DNA of 64,000 nt, taken from NCBI GenBank assembly GCA_037013685.1, contig CM072886.1, forward strand, positions 4,340,001 through 4,404,000, written 5' to 3'. Under the pieces are notes generated by a model. The model was given only the letters and a program-made list of their open reading frames with translations, did no database searches and was not told the DNA's origin. Both the position numbers and the translations under genes were made by a program. This document shows, in pieces, positions 50,601-62,600 of this stretch; within the stretch, counting starts at the first letter, position 1; every line of letters begins with the position of its first letter. Source of the stretch: Acridotheres tristis. Lineage: Eukaryota > Chordata > Aves > Passeriformes > Sturnidae.

Positions 50601-53600
50601 AATAATGTTTTGTTTTTTTTTTTAATTTCAGTCATTGGGTATTAAAGGGATTGATATCCTGTCACTTAGCTCCTTTGAAGCCTCTTCTCTGTCACCCAAA
50701 GAAATCAAAGAAAGGAGCAATAGGAAAAAGAAAAATAAGTCATTGGGGAGAGAAGATAAGGAGGAAGAAGAACTCCCCAAGTCACAGCTCCCAGACAGTC
50801 AACGAAAGTTGGTAATCTGTTATCTGAATCTGAAATCCTTACAGCTTTTCTAACTTTAATTTAAAAATAATGGCCTGAAAGCATAAGCAAAATCCCATTA
50901 CAAACACAGATCACCCTTAAGTTTTTAAAATAAACAAATTTTGGGATAAAGACGAATTAGATGTAAAAATTAGTTTGAAAAGGGAGTATTATAAATGAAG
51001 GATGAAAGCAAAGTTAAAATAGTTAAATAAATAGTTAAATAAATTTTCTATAACAACGAGAAATAGAAAGAAGTTAATGACTACCAGAATTTAGCTTTTA
51101 TACCGTTATTCTCTGTGAAAAATTTCATAGTAAAAATGTAAGTATAAAGCTTATCTCAAAAATAGCTGGCACAGCTCATAAAGTTTTATTATCTGCCGTT
51201 GAGAATCTAAAACACAATCCTTCCCGAAAAATCCAAATCAAATAAGAGTTTTGGACTTGCAGCAAACGTTATGAAGCTCTGGTAATTTACAGCCTCCCCA
51301 GATTTCCTCTATGATGCTTTGCTGTTCTCTCTGCTTTGCTTTTCCTGGGCTCCCAGTCTCTCCTGGGCCTGGCCTACGGCCCCAACGCCAAGCGCCGCCT
51401 GAGCCACGGGAGCGTCTTCAACTTCCAAATCCCGGCCGTGGAGCTGGACTCCAGCGCGGATGGCAGCGCCGAGGACACCGTGGGTGTCACCGGGGGACAC
51501 AAACCCCGGTGCCAGTCGCTGTCAGGAGCGCCCACAGCCAGACGCCCCAGCCTGCAAAGCCAACGTGGGCACAGCTCCCACCCCGCCACCCCGAAATGTG
51601 CGCGGAGCGGCAAGGGCGGCGGCGCGGAGGAGCACCTTGGGGTGGCTTTGGGGCCGGGAGGAGGGAGCAGCAGGGTGCACAGCCAAGATGCCGTGTCCTC
51701 TGAAGGAGCCGTGCTCCCACCGGTCATGGAAGACTTGGGAAAGGGGGATCTGGTAAGGGAAAAGATCGTATTTTAAGTATATGCTTTATATGGCGGTTTA
51801 TCGATCAGCGGCAGGGTTGGGTTTTTTTTTTGTTGTTGTTTGAAGGGTTTCACCTTAATGGCAGTGATGTGAACTCAAGCATACTGATGTGGGAATTTTT
51901 CAGTTGTCTGTAGAAACCGGTTTTGAATAGTTTGATACGTCCTGAAAATTGGATTTTGGCCTTCCTTATGTTTCAGCTATTCCTTAATTGTACTAACATA
52001 GTTTGAAAGGTTCCTAGTGCTGAAATTACAAGTCACCCAAGAGTCTTTTCATCCTAAATGCTGCCCAGGGGTGTAATTTTGAATAATACCTGTGATTTTT
52101 TTTTTTCTGTTGTTCATAGCCCCTTTAGCATCATGAAGCAGCTTTGCCTGTAAGTTCCCCAATTTCCCCTATTTATCCTTCACCTCTCTCCTATTCCATT
52201 AGTCTCTTGAATAATTTCTAGGCCTATTTCCCCTCATACACTCATTTCCAAGGCTGTGCTTGCCTCATGTTACATGCTTGCAGGATTCATTCACTGCAGC
52301 CCCGTAACAGAGTAGGACCTTCAATCTCACCATCTATTACATCTTGTAAAAATGTACATTTATTTGGCTACATGTCATTGTTCCTATTAACTCTCACAGT
52401 TACCCATCATCACATCCTGGCTCATTTCACTCCTGTGGTATCTCCCTAATCGTGTTTACTTCTCTGAGCAGCCAGCTGTGCACGATGAGAGCAGCATGAT
52501 GCATTTACCTCCTCATCTGTCAGCGGAGTACTTTAATGAGGCTTTTCAGAGACAAAGGGCAGCAAGTGTAGTCAGCATAATTACCAGTGTCTTGGAAGGT
52601 AAGTGGTTCCTCATTAAGTTTATTTCAACCCTAAAGTAATGCTGCCATGAAAGAACAAAACATATTTCTTAAAGGTTAGCAGAGATTTGTAGGCGTATAG
52701 TTAGGAATTTCATTGTTAATTTGGACTTCTCTTAGAAAAAAAGGTGTTACACAGTGTCTATGTACTGGAGCACATCTTTGCCTACTGTAAAATCTTGGTT
52801 TTTAGGACAGAGGGTGAAGGGGTTGGAGTAAGACTGGGTGGAAGATATTTGTGATCATCTTTCCTGCAGGACTGGGACACTGTTTTCTCCTCCCGATCCT
52901 CTGATTTCTGTTGTGACAGTGGCAGAATTCAGAGGATTCACAGGCATGCAGAATTCAACAATTAATAAGATTATGCAAGTAAAATTAGCTGTGGTAATTC
53001 TTGGATATTGAATACTAAACTTCACAATTTTATTCCTTTAATTCACCTTCCCATGTGAATTTTTGGTGGGAGTTAATCAGTGACAATTATTCTGATGACT
53101 GATGGTTTTGTTCCAGATCTTGCTGAAAAATTTCAGTCCAAGTTATTCAGGATGATGAACTTTTGTTTGGTTTTGGCCCTTTTGAGGAACTCTACCACCA
53201 GTTCTTGGATACAAGTATGGGATTGAACAGGGGGGTGCCTGTGGCAGCAAGGTCCCTTTCCTTAATTTTTAAGAAGTCCTTTTTTCCTGGGAGAATCATG
53301 GTTGCAACACATCCAGTTGAGCTTTTCCTTGCAGTGTAATTCATCAGAAATCTGGGTTTTGTTGCACAGTTTCAGCTGCGAACTGGGGTGGAACAGAACT
53401 TGTAGCTCTAGTGGAAGACAAGAGCTAGACCTGGAGTAAGGATTGAGTCAAAGTGATCACTCTGGAATAAGTGGTGTAGGGTGCAGGTGTAGGTGTTGTG
53501 CCTGGGGGAGAAGAAATGAAAATTAAACAGAAGGAAGAAGTAAGGAGGAGTCCAATTAAGAAAAGGATATGAGTCAGATCCATCTCATTTATTCCTGAAA

Positions 53601-56600
53601 AGCTTCCAGCTCCTTGAAAGCCAGATGAGTAATTCCTACTGTGCTTGTTTTTAAAGCTAGTTCCAGTTGGTCAATGAATTTGCACAGGACTTACTTAAGA
53701 TGGGTCAAAAGTATTTTGAAGGGCTCATTAATATTAATGGTGAAGAAAGAAAAGCTATGAGATTTAGATTTGATTAAAAAGATGAAAACAACAAAGACAA
53801 AATGGCTTCTGTCACAAGTTCTACTTGTGGAAAATGGAGATGAGTTGAACTTGCATTAGCTGGGAAATGGTGGGCGTGGCATTTCCCATAGAAGAGCCAA
53901 ATGCCAAATTTCAGGCAATTTGGATTGCCAGAGTCAGAATTCCCATGTCTACCATTGACTCTTTAAACTGCCTTGGTTTCAAGAGAGACAAAAAGTTGTT
54001 GGGTGTGACAGGGCCATTGTCCCAGACACCCATGTGAGGACAAGGTGGGAAATGCTGCAGCTGCTCCACTGTCCTGCAGTAGAGCTTGAGAAGCTGTGGT
54101 GAGGCCTCTGCATCACAAATACCTGCATTGTCAGAAGGTTGTAGCACCAGTCTGAGACAAATAAAACCCTTTCCAAAGGCTTTTGAAGGAAGTGCTCACG
54201 AAAGAATTTGGAATCCAATTTTCTCCAAATTTTTATTTTCAAGTTTATCAACTGATGTAAGATCTACATGAGTAGCAAAAAGTGTAGGAAGGCTCTGTGA
54301 GAGATGAGAGATTTCATTTTTCTTCTCTGGTCTTTTGAATGCTTGAAGTTGCTATTTCACCATCTTGCTCAGTGATAACTAATGATAGAAGGATTTTCTT
54401 CTTCATTTAGAACACGAAGAAGCTCAGCAGAAATGCCCACCACGCCTGAAGAACTTTGCTTTAAAGTATCTAATTTGGGACTGTTGCCCACTTTGGTTGA
54501 GACTCAAGGAAAAAGTGGCTGCTTTTATAAAGGATCCTTTTTTTGATCTCACCATCACGATTTGCATTGTGATGAACACTTTGTTCATGGCACTGGAGCA
54601 CAATAATATGTCACCTACTTTTAAATTCATGCTTAAAATAGGCAACTTGGTAAGCAAGTTCTTAGCTATGTGGCTTTTTACAGGATTAATTAATTGGTTG
54701 ATGTGTGTTTTCACTCTAAACATAAAAAGTAACAGTAAAAATTAAAAATTAGCAAACCCTGCATTTATATACTTTGTTTCTAATAGAAATGATTCCCAGA
54801 TTTTTTATACACTTTGGCATGCTTCTGAAAAGGCAAAAAAAATCCTCCCTTTTTAATTAAAAGTGTTTTAGGACTTGATAAACATGGATTTTATTAACCT
54901 GTCCGTGAATGTTATTTGAGGGAACATGACCTATAGATAAGACAAATTATTGGCTACTTTCAGGCTGATGCTACTGTTTCTTTGTCACAGGTTTTTACAG
55001 GAATCTTCATTGCAGAAATGATCTTAAAAGTCATCGCTCTAGATCCTTATTACTATTTTCAGCAGCCCTGGAATATTTTTGACAGTGTCATTGTCACACT
55101 GAGTTTAATTGAACTGAGTTTCCCCAAAAACAAAAACAAGAAGGAAAGGCAAAAAGGAGGAACCCTGTCAGTTTTACGATCCTTCAGACTGGTAATGCTT
55201 CACGCATGCTCAGTTGTATGAAACTTTATCTTGTGAATTTAATAGAGAATACTTCTGCAGTTAGGAGGCAAGAATTTTTTTTTTATCCCAATTATTTTTA
55301 TTTCTTCGTTTTGGCTTTAAGAAACACACTCACTCCTTGTAACATTAGAGCCAGATTTTAAGAAGTATATTTATTTTGAATTCACTGAGATATATTCAAA
55401 AGAAAAAATATTCCAGAAGGGACATGTTATAAAACTGATTCAAATAGTTAAAAACTAGCCCAGGAAATAAGGGGAAAAGTGTCAGAGTACAGACAGAAAT
55501 AAACAATGTTTAAAGAGAGATGTGAAATGTTGTATGCTGGGGACTGATTTAAATTGCTTTATCAAAATATAGACTCTTTTCATAGTGCGACAGCAGCAGT
55601 CCCTGAACTTTTGGTCCTTTGTTTTACATGTAAATTAGGCACCATTATCTACATCAAGAGCATTGCATGGACACCTGCCTGGGTGAGCCAAGCATTTATC
55701 AGGGTCTCAAGTTAGACTGGTCCTTTACAAGGTGATTAGTTTATGTCTGCAGTGTTGCCCAGTCAGAAGAAAAAAAAAAACGAAACTTATAAATACTTTA
55801 AAAAAATTATTAATGTGTCAAAAATGTTGCACTGCTGGAATAGTTCAGAATATCAGTGATTTGGTTATTGTAGGATTTGCATGGTGCAAAGATGAATTAT
55901 CTCTTCTGATGTCTAACACTATGTTTTATGTTGCTACACAGCTGAGGGTCTTCAAACTGGCAAAGTCCTGGCCAACTTTAAACACTCTAATTAAAATAAT
56001 TTGTAACTCCCTGGGAGCACTGAGTAATCTGACCCTCGTCCTGGCAATCATCATTTTCATTTTTGCTATAGTAGGGGTGCAACTTTTTGGGAGAAGTTAT
56101 GCGCTCAACTGCACTAAAATAGCCAAAGACTGCAAGCCACGCTGGCACATGAAGGACTTTTTCCATTCATTCCTCGTCATTTTCCGAATTCTGTGTGGAG
56201 AATGGATTGAGACCATGTGGGACTGCATGGTGGTGGCTGAACCATCACTGTGTCTTGTTGTCTTTCTGCTGGTCATGGTGATAGGAAATTTAGTGGTAAG
56301 TTTTGCAATGTGCTCTTCTCTTCATCCTGCCTGTGGTGGACTCCAGTTAATGGCTGTTCTGACAACAAAAGGTAGCTTCCCTAAAACCGGGTGGGAAAGT
56401 TGCCTGTGTATGTTATAGTCTGCAAAATCCTCTTTTTCCTTTCACCTTTGGGCCATTGTCTGTGTTTTCCCATTTTGTGAGCTTTGCACACGGCATCACT
56501 TGACCTTTTCATGTGGCAATGTGACAAGAAATACCTTTGCAGTAAATACACTGCATCTTCACATCTTGGGATTTGGATGTAAATAATCAGTGAGGCTTAT

Positions 56601-59600
56601 GGCTTACCTGCTTGAATTAATTAGGCCAAGTGCTTAAGTCCTCTCTAAATCAATTTTATTTATTTTTTTAAGACCTCATGCAAGTACTGAATTCTTTAGC
56701 AGCAAATGGCAGAATCTACAGTGCTACCACAGAAATCAGTATTATTTTTTAGGGATCTCAAAGTGCATTTATATCCAAGAGCTAGATCTTGCAATGGCAT
56801 AACCTACACAGCCTCAACACACTGTGGGACATAAGGGACAGCCTGCCTTTCTTGTGCCCAAATCATTAATATTTTCTTTTAGTGTCTTTGTTCCTCATGT
56901 CCTTCATTCATATATCATACTTCTCTTAATTGTAAAAAAAATTTTGAACATATTTAACTCTAGGCAGACCTATATGGGAAATCTCTGCTCTGTGGCTGAT
57001 TTCTAAATATATATTTAATGTCCTGCCTGTTCCACACTGCAAGAATTTATGTCAGAGATGCAATGCTGTGAGTGAGACTTATATAATGTTAACTGTCAAA
57101 CAATGAAGTGTTCAGCCCCATTTCTTCTCCAGGCTTTCTTATGGTCCAAGGAAGCAGAGAGAGGTATCTGGGACTGAGATTTATTCCAGCCTAAAGCCAA
57201 TAACTAAGACAGATGGGATGAATTGATCTCTGGAGAGCTGATACTCTCCACTGCCTGTGGATGCCTCAGAGTGTTATCTGCCCAGTTCTGCCATAAGAGT
57301 TAAGATACACAGATCCCATTAGAAACCAAAATACTAGTGAAAACATTAAGTTCTCTCATTCCCTTAAGAGCAAGCAAACAAAAAAAAATATGGAGGTTTA
57401 ATTTTTTTTTATTTGAAGGAAAAAAATTAGCTTCTTTTGGTTTTTATTTTTTGTGATAATGTGGCAGATTTGAGGAAGTTTCTGGGCCTGAATCTGATCT
57501 CACAGAATTTTGGAAGTAACTCCACAGAGGCCCGATTTAATTCCAATTTGAAGAATGAAGAGACAACTATTAAACTGACAGGATATGAGTCTATGTTACT
57601 ACTTTAACCTTTGAAAAGTTGCTTTTGCCAAATAATGCATTTGGCACACAGATTTGTTTTCTCTTGTAGTTTAAATTACGTTTTTTGAGAAGAGAGGAAT
57701 GAGAACATTGAAATTTCTGATAGAGAAGTGGATTTCATCAACCACAATGTGATCAGTCACTGCCATTTCCTTATCACCTTGTTTTGGGTTGCTCAGGAGA
57801 GACTAAACTTCGGCAGCATCTGTGTTCTTCAAAGCTAGAATTCAGATTTTCGAATGTTAGTCTCCGGACTTGAAATTTTTGTTATTCTTTCAATTTCTTT
57901 CAGGTTCTCAACCTTTTCATTGCACTGCTGCTGAGCTCTTTTAGTGCTGACAGTCTCCAGACAACAGAGGATGATGGAGAGATGAACAATCTTCGGATTG
58001 CCTTCGCTCGGATCCGCAAGGGATTCCACTTTGCCAAGAGCGTGACGTGGGATGCCTGCTGTAGGAAGCTCAGGCAGATAAAGAAAGTGCACAGGAAGAA
58101 AATCAAATTGACTGCACAGAACTCATTTGGGTTCAAGAGTGAAGAGAGAAAAAGTTGTAAAGAGAATTACAATAATGAATGGATTGAGAAAAATGGGGAC
58201 AAATGCCCAGGTCTTGAAGATTTTGTTAGACACCCCAACATATTTGTTTGTGTCCCTATTGCTGAGGCAGAGAATACAAGTGAGGGTTTTGAAGATGATG
58301 ATAAAATGAGCACATTTACTGACACAGAATGCAGCAAACAGGTAATAGGTTTCTTTATTTGTGTTGGAACAGTAGAATTGTAGAGAGATGAAGGGAGGGA
58401 GAGATGTGGGGGAGAAGATGTTCTGCAGCAGAACAGGGTGGGATATGTTGGTCCAATTCCAGAGAGTTACAAAGTTCTGAACTGGAACCAAAAGTAAAAA
58501 TATTTATAACAAGGGGAAATCATCACTTGGAGCTTTTTAAAATCAAGATTCTTTCGTGGTTTTAAAAGAAAAATTTTGCAGGAATTCTAGCTGGCATGCT
58601 GTGGTGCAGAAAGGTAATTGTGGCAGTCCTTGGTGAACTTGGATTTTTTAAAAGTAAATATTTATGAATAATGTCAACTGTTTTGGTATTATTCACACAA
58701 AAGAGCAAAAAATACGTGTTCTGCATACAGAACATCAGCATGGATTCAGCATATGAATTTATAGCTCTGATAATTTATATTTTTCCTTGCTGCATGTAGT
58801 ATGTAGAAATTACTAGAAGTGGATGGGATTAAGTATGGAGTGACTCTACTGAGGACATATTTTTTATACTACGTCACATATTTACCCTATTTCTTTGTGT
58901 TCTATTAATTTTTCCGTTCTGTTTTAATCACAATTGTCATTCTGGTATCACAGTTTCCCATCTTAAATTTGCCTCTTAATTCCTATGTAAGAATTCTATT
59001 TTGAGTTTTGAATAGATAATTAAAATGCCTTAATTTGCAGCGTGTGGGTTGGGGAAAAGTTCGATCCTTGGGTAAAATCAGTAAGTCAAAATGATCCTTT
59101 CTTATAACTCTCGTCTGGAGATTCATACTTCAAATTAAATTTATAGCTTATTGGTTTTTCCCTTCTGATTTGTACACTCCCTAAAAAGGCAAAAGAAAGC
59201 CCCTCTAATACACAGATTAATTTCAGGATGAAAATCACCTCAGGCAAAGGGGAGACAGAGCAAAAAATTCAGGCAGCTCGAGTAAAGCATCAGGATTTTC
59301 CTCTGAAGAATTCAGTGTGCTTTATCTAGAAAAGGACAGGAAGAGTGAACTCTCATCACCAGAAGGAAAAGAGGTAATTTTTTTTTTAAAGTGCTGTTGA
59401 CTTTCCAATTCTGGTCAAACACAGGCATGTTCCTGTTCAGGGATTTACCAGGGAGAAATTTAGTGCCAGAAGCAGCTCTGAACTTGCAGTACCTGATCTG
59501 GCAGGATAAAATCCAATACTGGAGCTGGAATTCTGTGAGCAAAATCAAACGATTTCTAGATATTTATTTTAAAGAAAAAAAAATTATAGGAAAGAGAGTG

Positions 59601-62600
59601 TGCAGAAATAGGAAGACCACGATGTAATTTTGGTAGTAATTATGAATTATTTATAAAATACACTCTGATGCCTTCCATTTTTTAAATTCTAACTACAAAA
59701 AGGAGGATTAAAAAAAAATTAAAGAGAGATAAGTTTCCATGTGGGAAATTCCACCAAGTCTGCCTGTGTCCTAAATATCTTGGATTCAAGAAACATAATG
59801 CTTGAAATTAGTTTCTCTCATTAAAGATCATTGTTGCCAGTTAACAGTACTCTTAAAATAATTTTGAATGTAAAATACATTCAAAGAAATAAAAAACGTA
59901 TTATGGAAGCATGAAAGACCAAAAGTATAGAATAAGTAATTGCTAACAAACTGCTGACTCATAACACATTGTCTTTAGTTTAATGGGATGGCAAAAAGCT
60001 TCATAACTGAAGAATACAGGGTATGATTCCAATTTCTAATTCCTAAATCCTGTCATGGGTGCTCAGTTCCTGGCATGATAACAGATATATTTATCTGGGT
60101 CTCCTGTGTGAATGCATCTTTCCATGATTTCATGGTTTTAACCCAAGTAATTCCTCCTGTTTTGAGAACTACATTCACTAATATACAATTCAAAAGCTCT
60201 TCCATTTCCCAGCTGATTAGGCAGCTACATCTGGTTCATGTAGATAAATATTGTAATTATAGAGCTTTGGCCTCTATTTGAATGCACCTATTGGTACTTC
60301 TAAGCTCGTATCTTTTAAAATCAAAAAGTTTATTCCATTATTTACTCCAACAATACTTGTAATATTAGTACCTAACAAAGGTTTAATTTTGAGTTTTATT
60401 TGTTAATGGATTAATTTATTGATTTGGACCTCAGTTAGAAAGAATCAATAACTGATATTACTGTGCTCGGTAGTTGGACACTGTCAGCTCTTCTGAAGTC
60501 AGCACAGTGGATCTCACAAATCCTGAAGATGTTTTAAAACAGATTCCAGCATTTTCTGAAGACTTAAAGTCTCCAGAACAATGTTTTCCAGAAGGTAAGA
60601 CTCTCTTATTGTTTCACTACTGGGAAGTGAGAAGAGTGAAAACTCAACTTGTTTCTCTAGTGATGCTGAGCCAATAGGGTCAGATTATTTTTAGTTATCT
60701 GAAAAAAAGCTGAATAGTTGTCCCCATAGTCAACACAGAGACTGAGACACCTGAAAAAATAAAACCCTTTCCCCTAAAAGCCAATTGCTTACAAGCGGGA
60801 CATGGGGAAAAAAATGACATAGACCTCATTCTGAAAAATAGGATTGTGGGGTGAGATGAATTTCACTCAGTTCAACAGCAGCAAAGTCACTCTAAGGGTT
60901 TAACATAAGAGAAGTGTGTGTGGGGTCAGGTCTCATATGGAAATGGTCACTTAACACATCAGATTTATTAATGCTTTGCAGCAGCCAAAGTATTCCTTGT
61001 ATAATATTTCGTGAACAGTCTCAAAGGAGTGAAATAAGCAAAAGAAGCTGCTAAGATGAGTTGAATTTCTATAGGGTGATGATTAGAGAATCATAGAATG
61101 ACTTAGGTTGGAAAGGACGTTAAATATCATCCAGTAATCTGAGGACTCTTTTCAAATCATCAGACAATGCCTAGCTTTGCAAGTTGTTCTAGGATGTGTT
61201 CAGTGCTTTTATAATTTCTTCCTACCCTAATATGTAACAACACTGTTCATAATATCAATCCTGGTGGCTTTCTATGCTGAGGTTACAGCATCTCATCTCT
61301 TCTTTCCAAAGAGTGTGCAGAAACTGGGAAGGGCTTTTGTAACATCAAGACTCTTCCCGTGGCCTTGAAGTTTTGACAGCAAGTCAGTGAGAGCCTGTCC
61401 AGTGTCTCAGAAATATCTCGAAATAATGGAAAGCTGTTCAAAAGGGCACTACCTACTGTGTATATAAATAGGAGCTACAAGGCAAATTAAATTTGGTGTA
61501 TCCCAAATTTTTTTTCTCTTGGTAGAACAGGGAAAACCTACAGCAACGATGCAATAAGTGTGAGCATTGACTTTGTCCTGTCCCCAGAAGTTTCCTGGCC
61601 ATGCCTTCACATTCATGTGCATCCCTTCCAGGCTCTCACTGCTCTCTCTCCCTTTCAGGTTGTGCTCGGTACTTTCAGTGTTGCCTGGGTAGGGCTGTCA
61701 AGTTTGGAGGAGAAACCTGGTGGAATCTGAGAAAAACCTGCTACCAGATTGTTGAACATTCTTGGTTTGAATCCTTTATCGTGTTCATGATTCTTCTGAG
61801 CAGCGGAGCCCTGGTTGGTGTAGCACAGTTCCGTGTATTCATGAAGGATTTTTTGCTTTAATTTGCACACAGAGAAGCTGTTTTTAGCAACAAAGTGGAT
61901 ATCTTTGAACTCATCATTAGGGAAGAGTCTTCAAATAGCAGTCGTTTTTTCACCATTTTAATTATTGCAAATCTATTATTGATATTATTATATCAATATA
62001 AGAGAGCATGAGCTAAGCTAAGAATATATAAATCTCAGAAGCTGTTTCTCTTCTGGCTGTATACTGTATTTTTCTCAGGAAGTTATGTCATAATTGTGAA
62101 ATATTAAGGAGATTTTATACCATTAAAACAAACAAGTGACTCTTAATACTTGGGAAAAAAATATTTAGTTCTCTTCAATATATAACTTTATTATATAAAT
62201 TTCTAAAAATATATAACTTTATTACATAAATTTCTAAAAAATATATATAGTGTCCTAGGATTTCATTGTGCAGGAAGGATGCATCCACAGGGCTGTATTA
62301 TATAGTGAAAAAGAAAGAGAAAGCACAGGGAGAATTATATTTTTATCAGTTGGCATAGATTTGAGTAATAAATGGTGTTCAGATCTGTCTTAAATTGAAT
62401 GATGATGGGGTCTCAGTGTTGCTTGACTTTAATTGTACAGAGTTAATTTCTGATTTTTACCATTTATCTATATCTATTACGATTTCAGGCATTTGAAGAC
62501 ATCCATTTATATAAGAGAGAAAGAATTCAAGCAATATTGTTATTTCTTGACAAACTGTTCACTTTCATTTTTGTTCTGGAGATGCTCCTGAAGTGGGTGG

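Noticed and set aside
51311..51756. Alternative-frame and antisense open frames over the GC-rich linker exon
   Set aside because: GC-rich DNA has few stop codons; only the frame continuing the sodium channel fits the splice phases and conserved KRRLSHGSV.
55732..55941. Open sequence continuous with the DII pore exon
   Set aside because: It is open in frame but lacks channel similarity; the acceptor at 55940-55941 and the join SFRL-LRVFKL fix the exon start.
59041..59080. Possible micro-exon in the SCN10A-like II-III linker (after TTTGCAG, before GTAAGT)
   Set aside because: Every available donor leaves a one-base overhang, while the flanking exons 58341 and 59227 join directly in phase 0. 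Inclusion would shift the frame.
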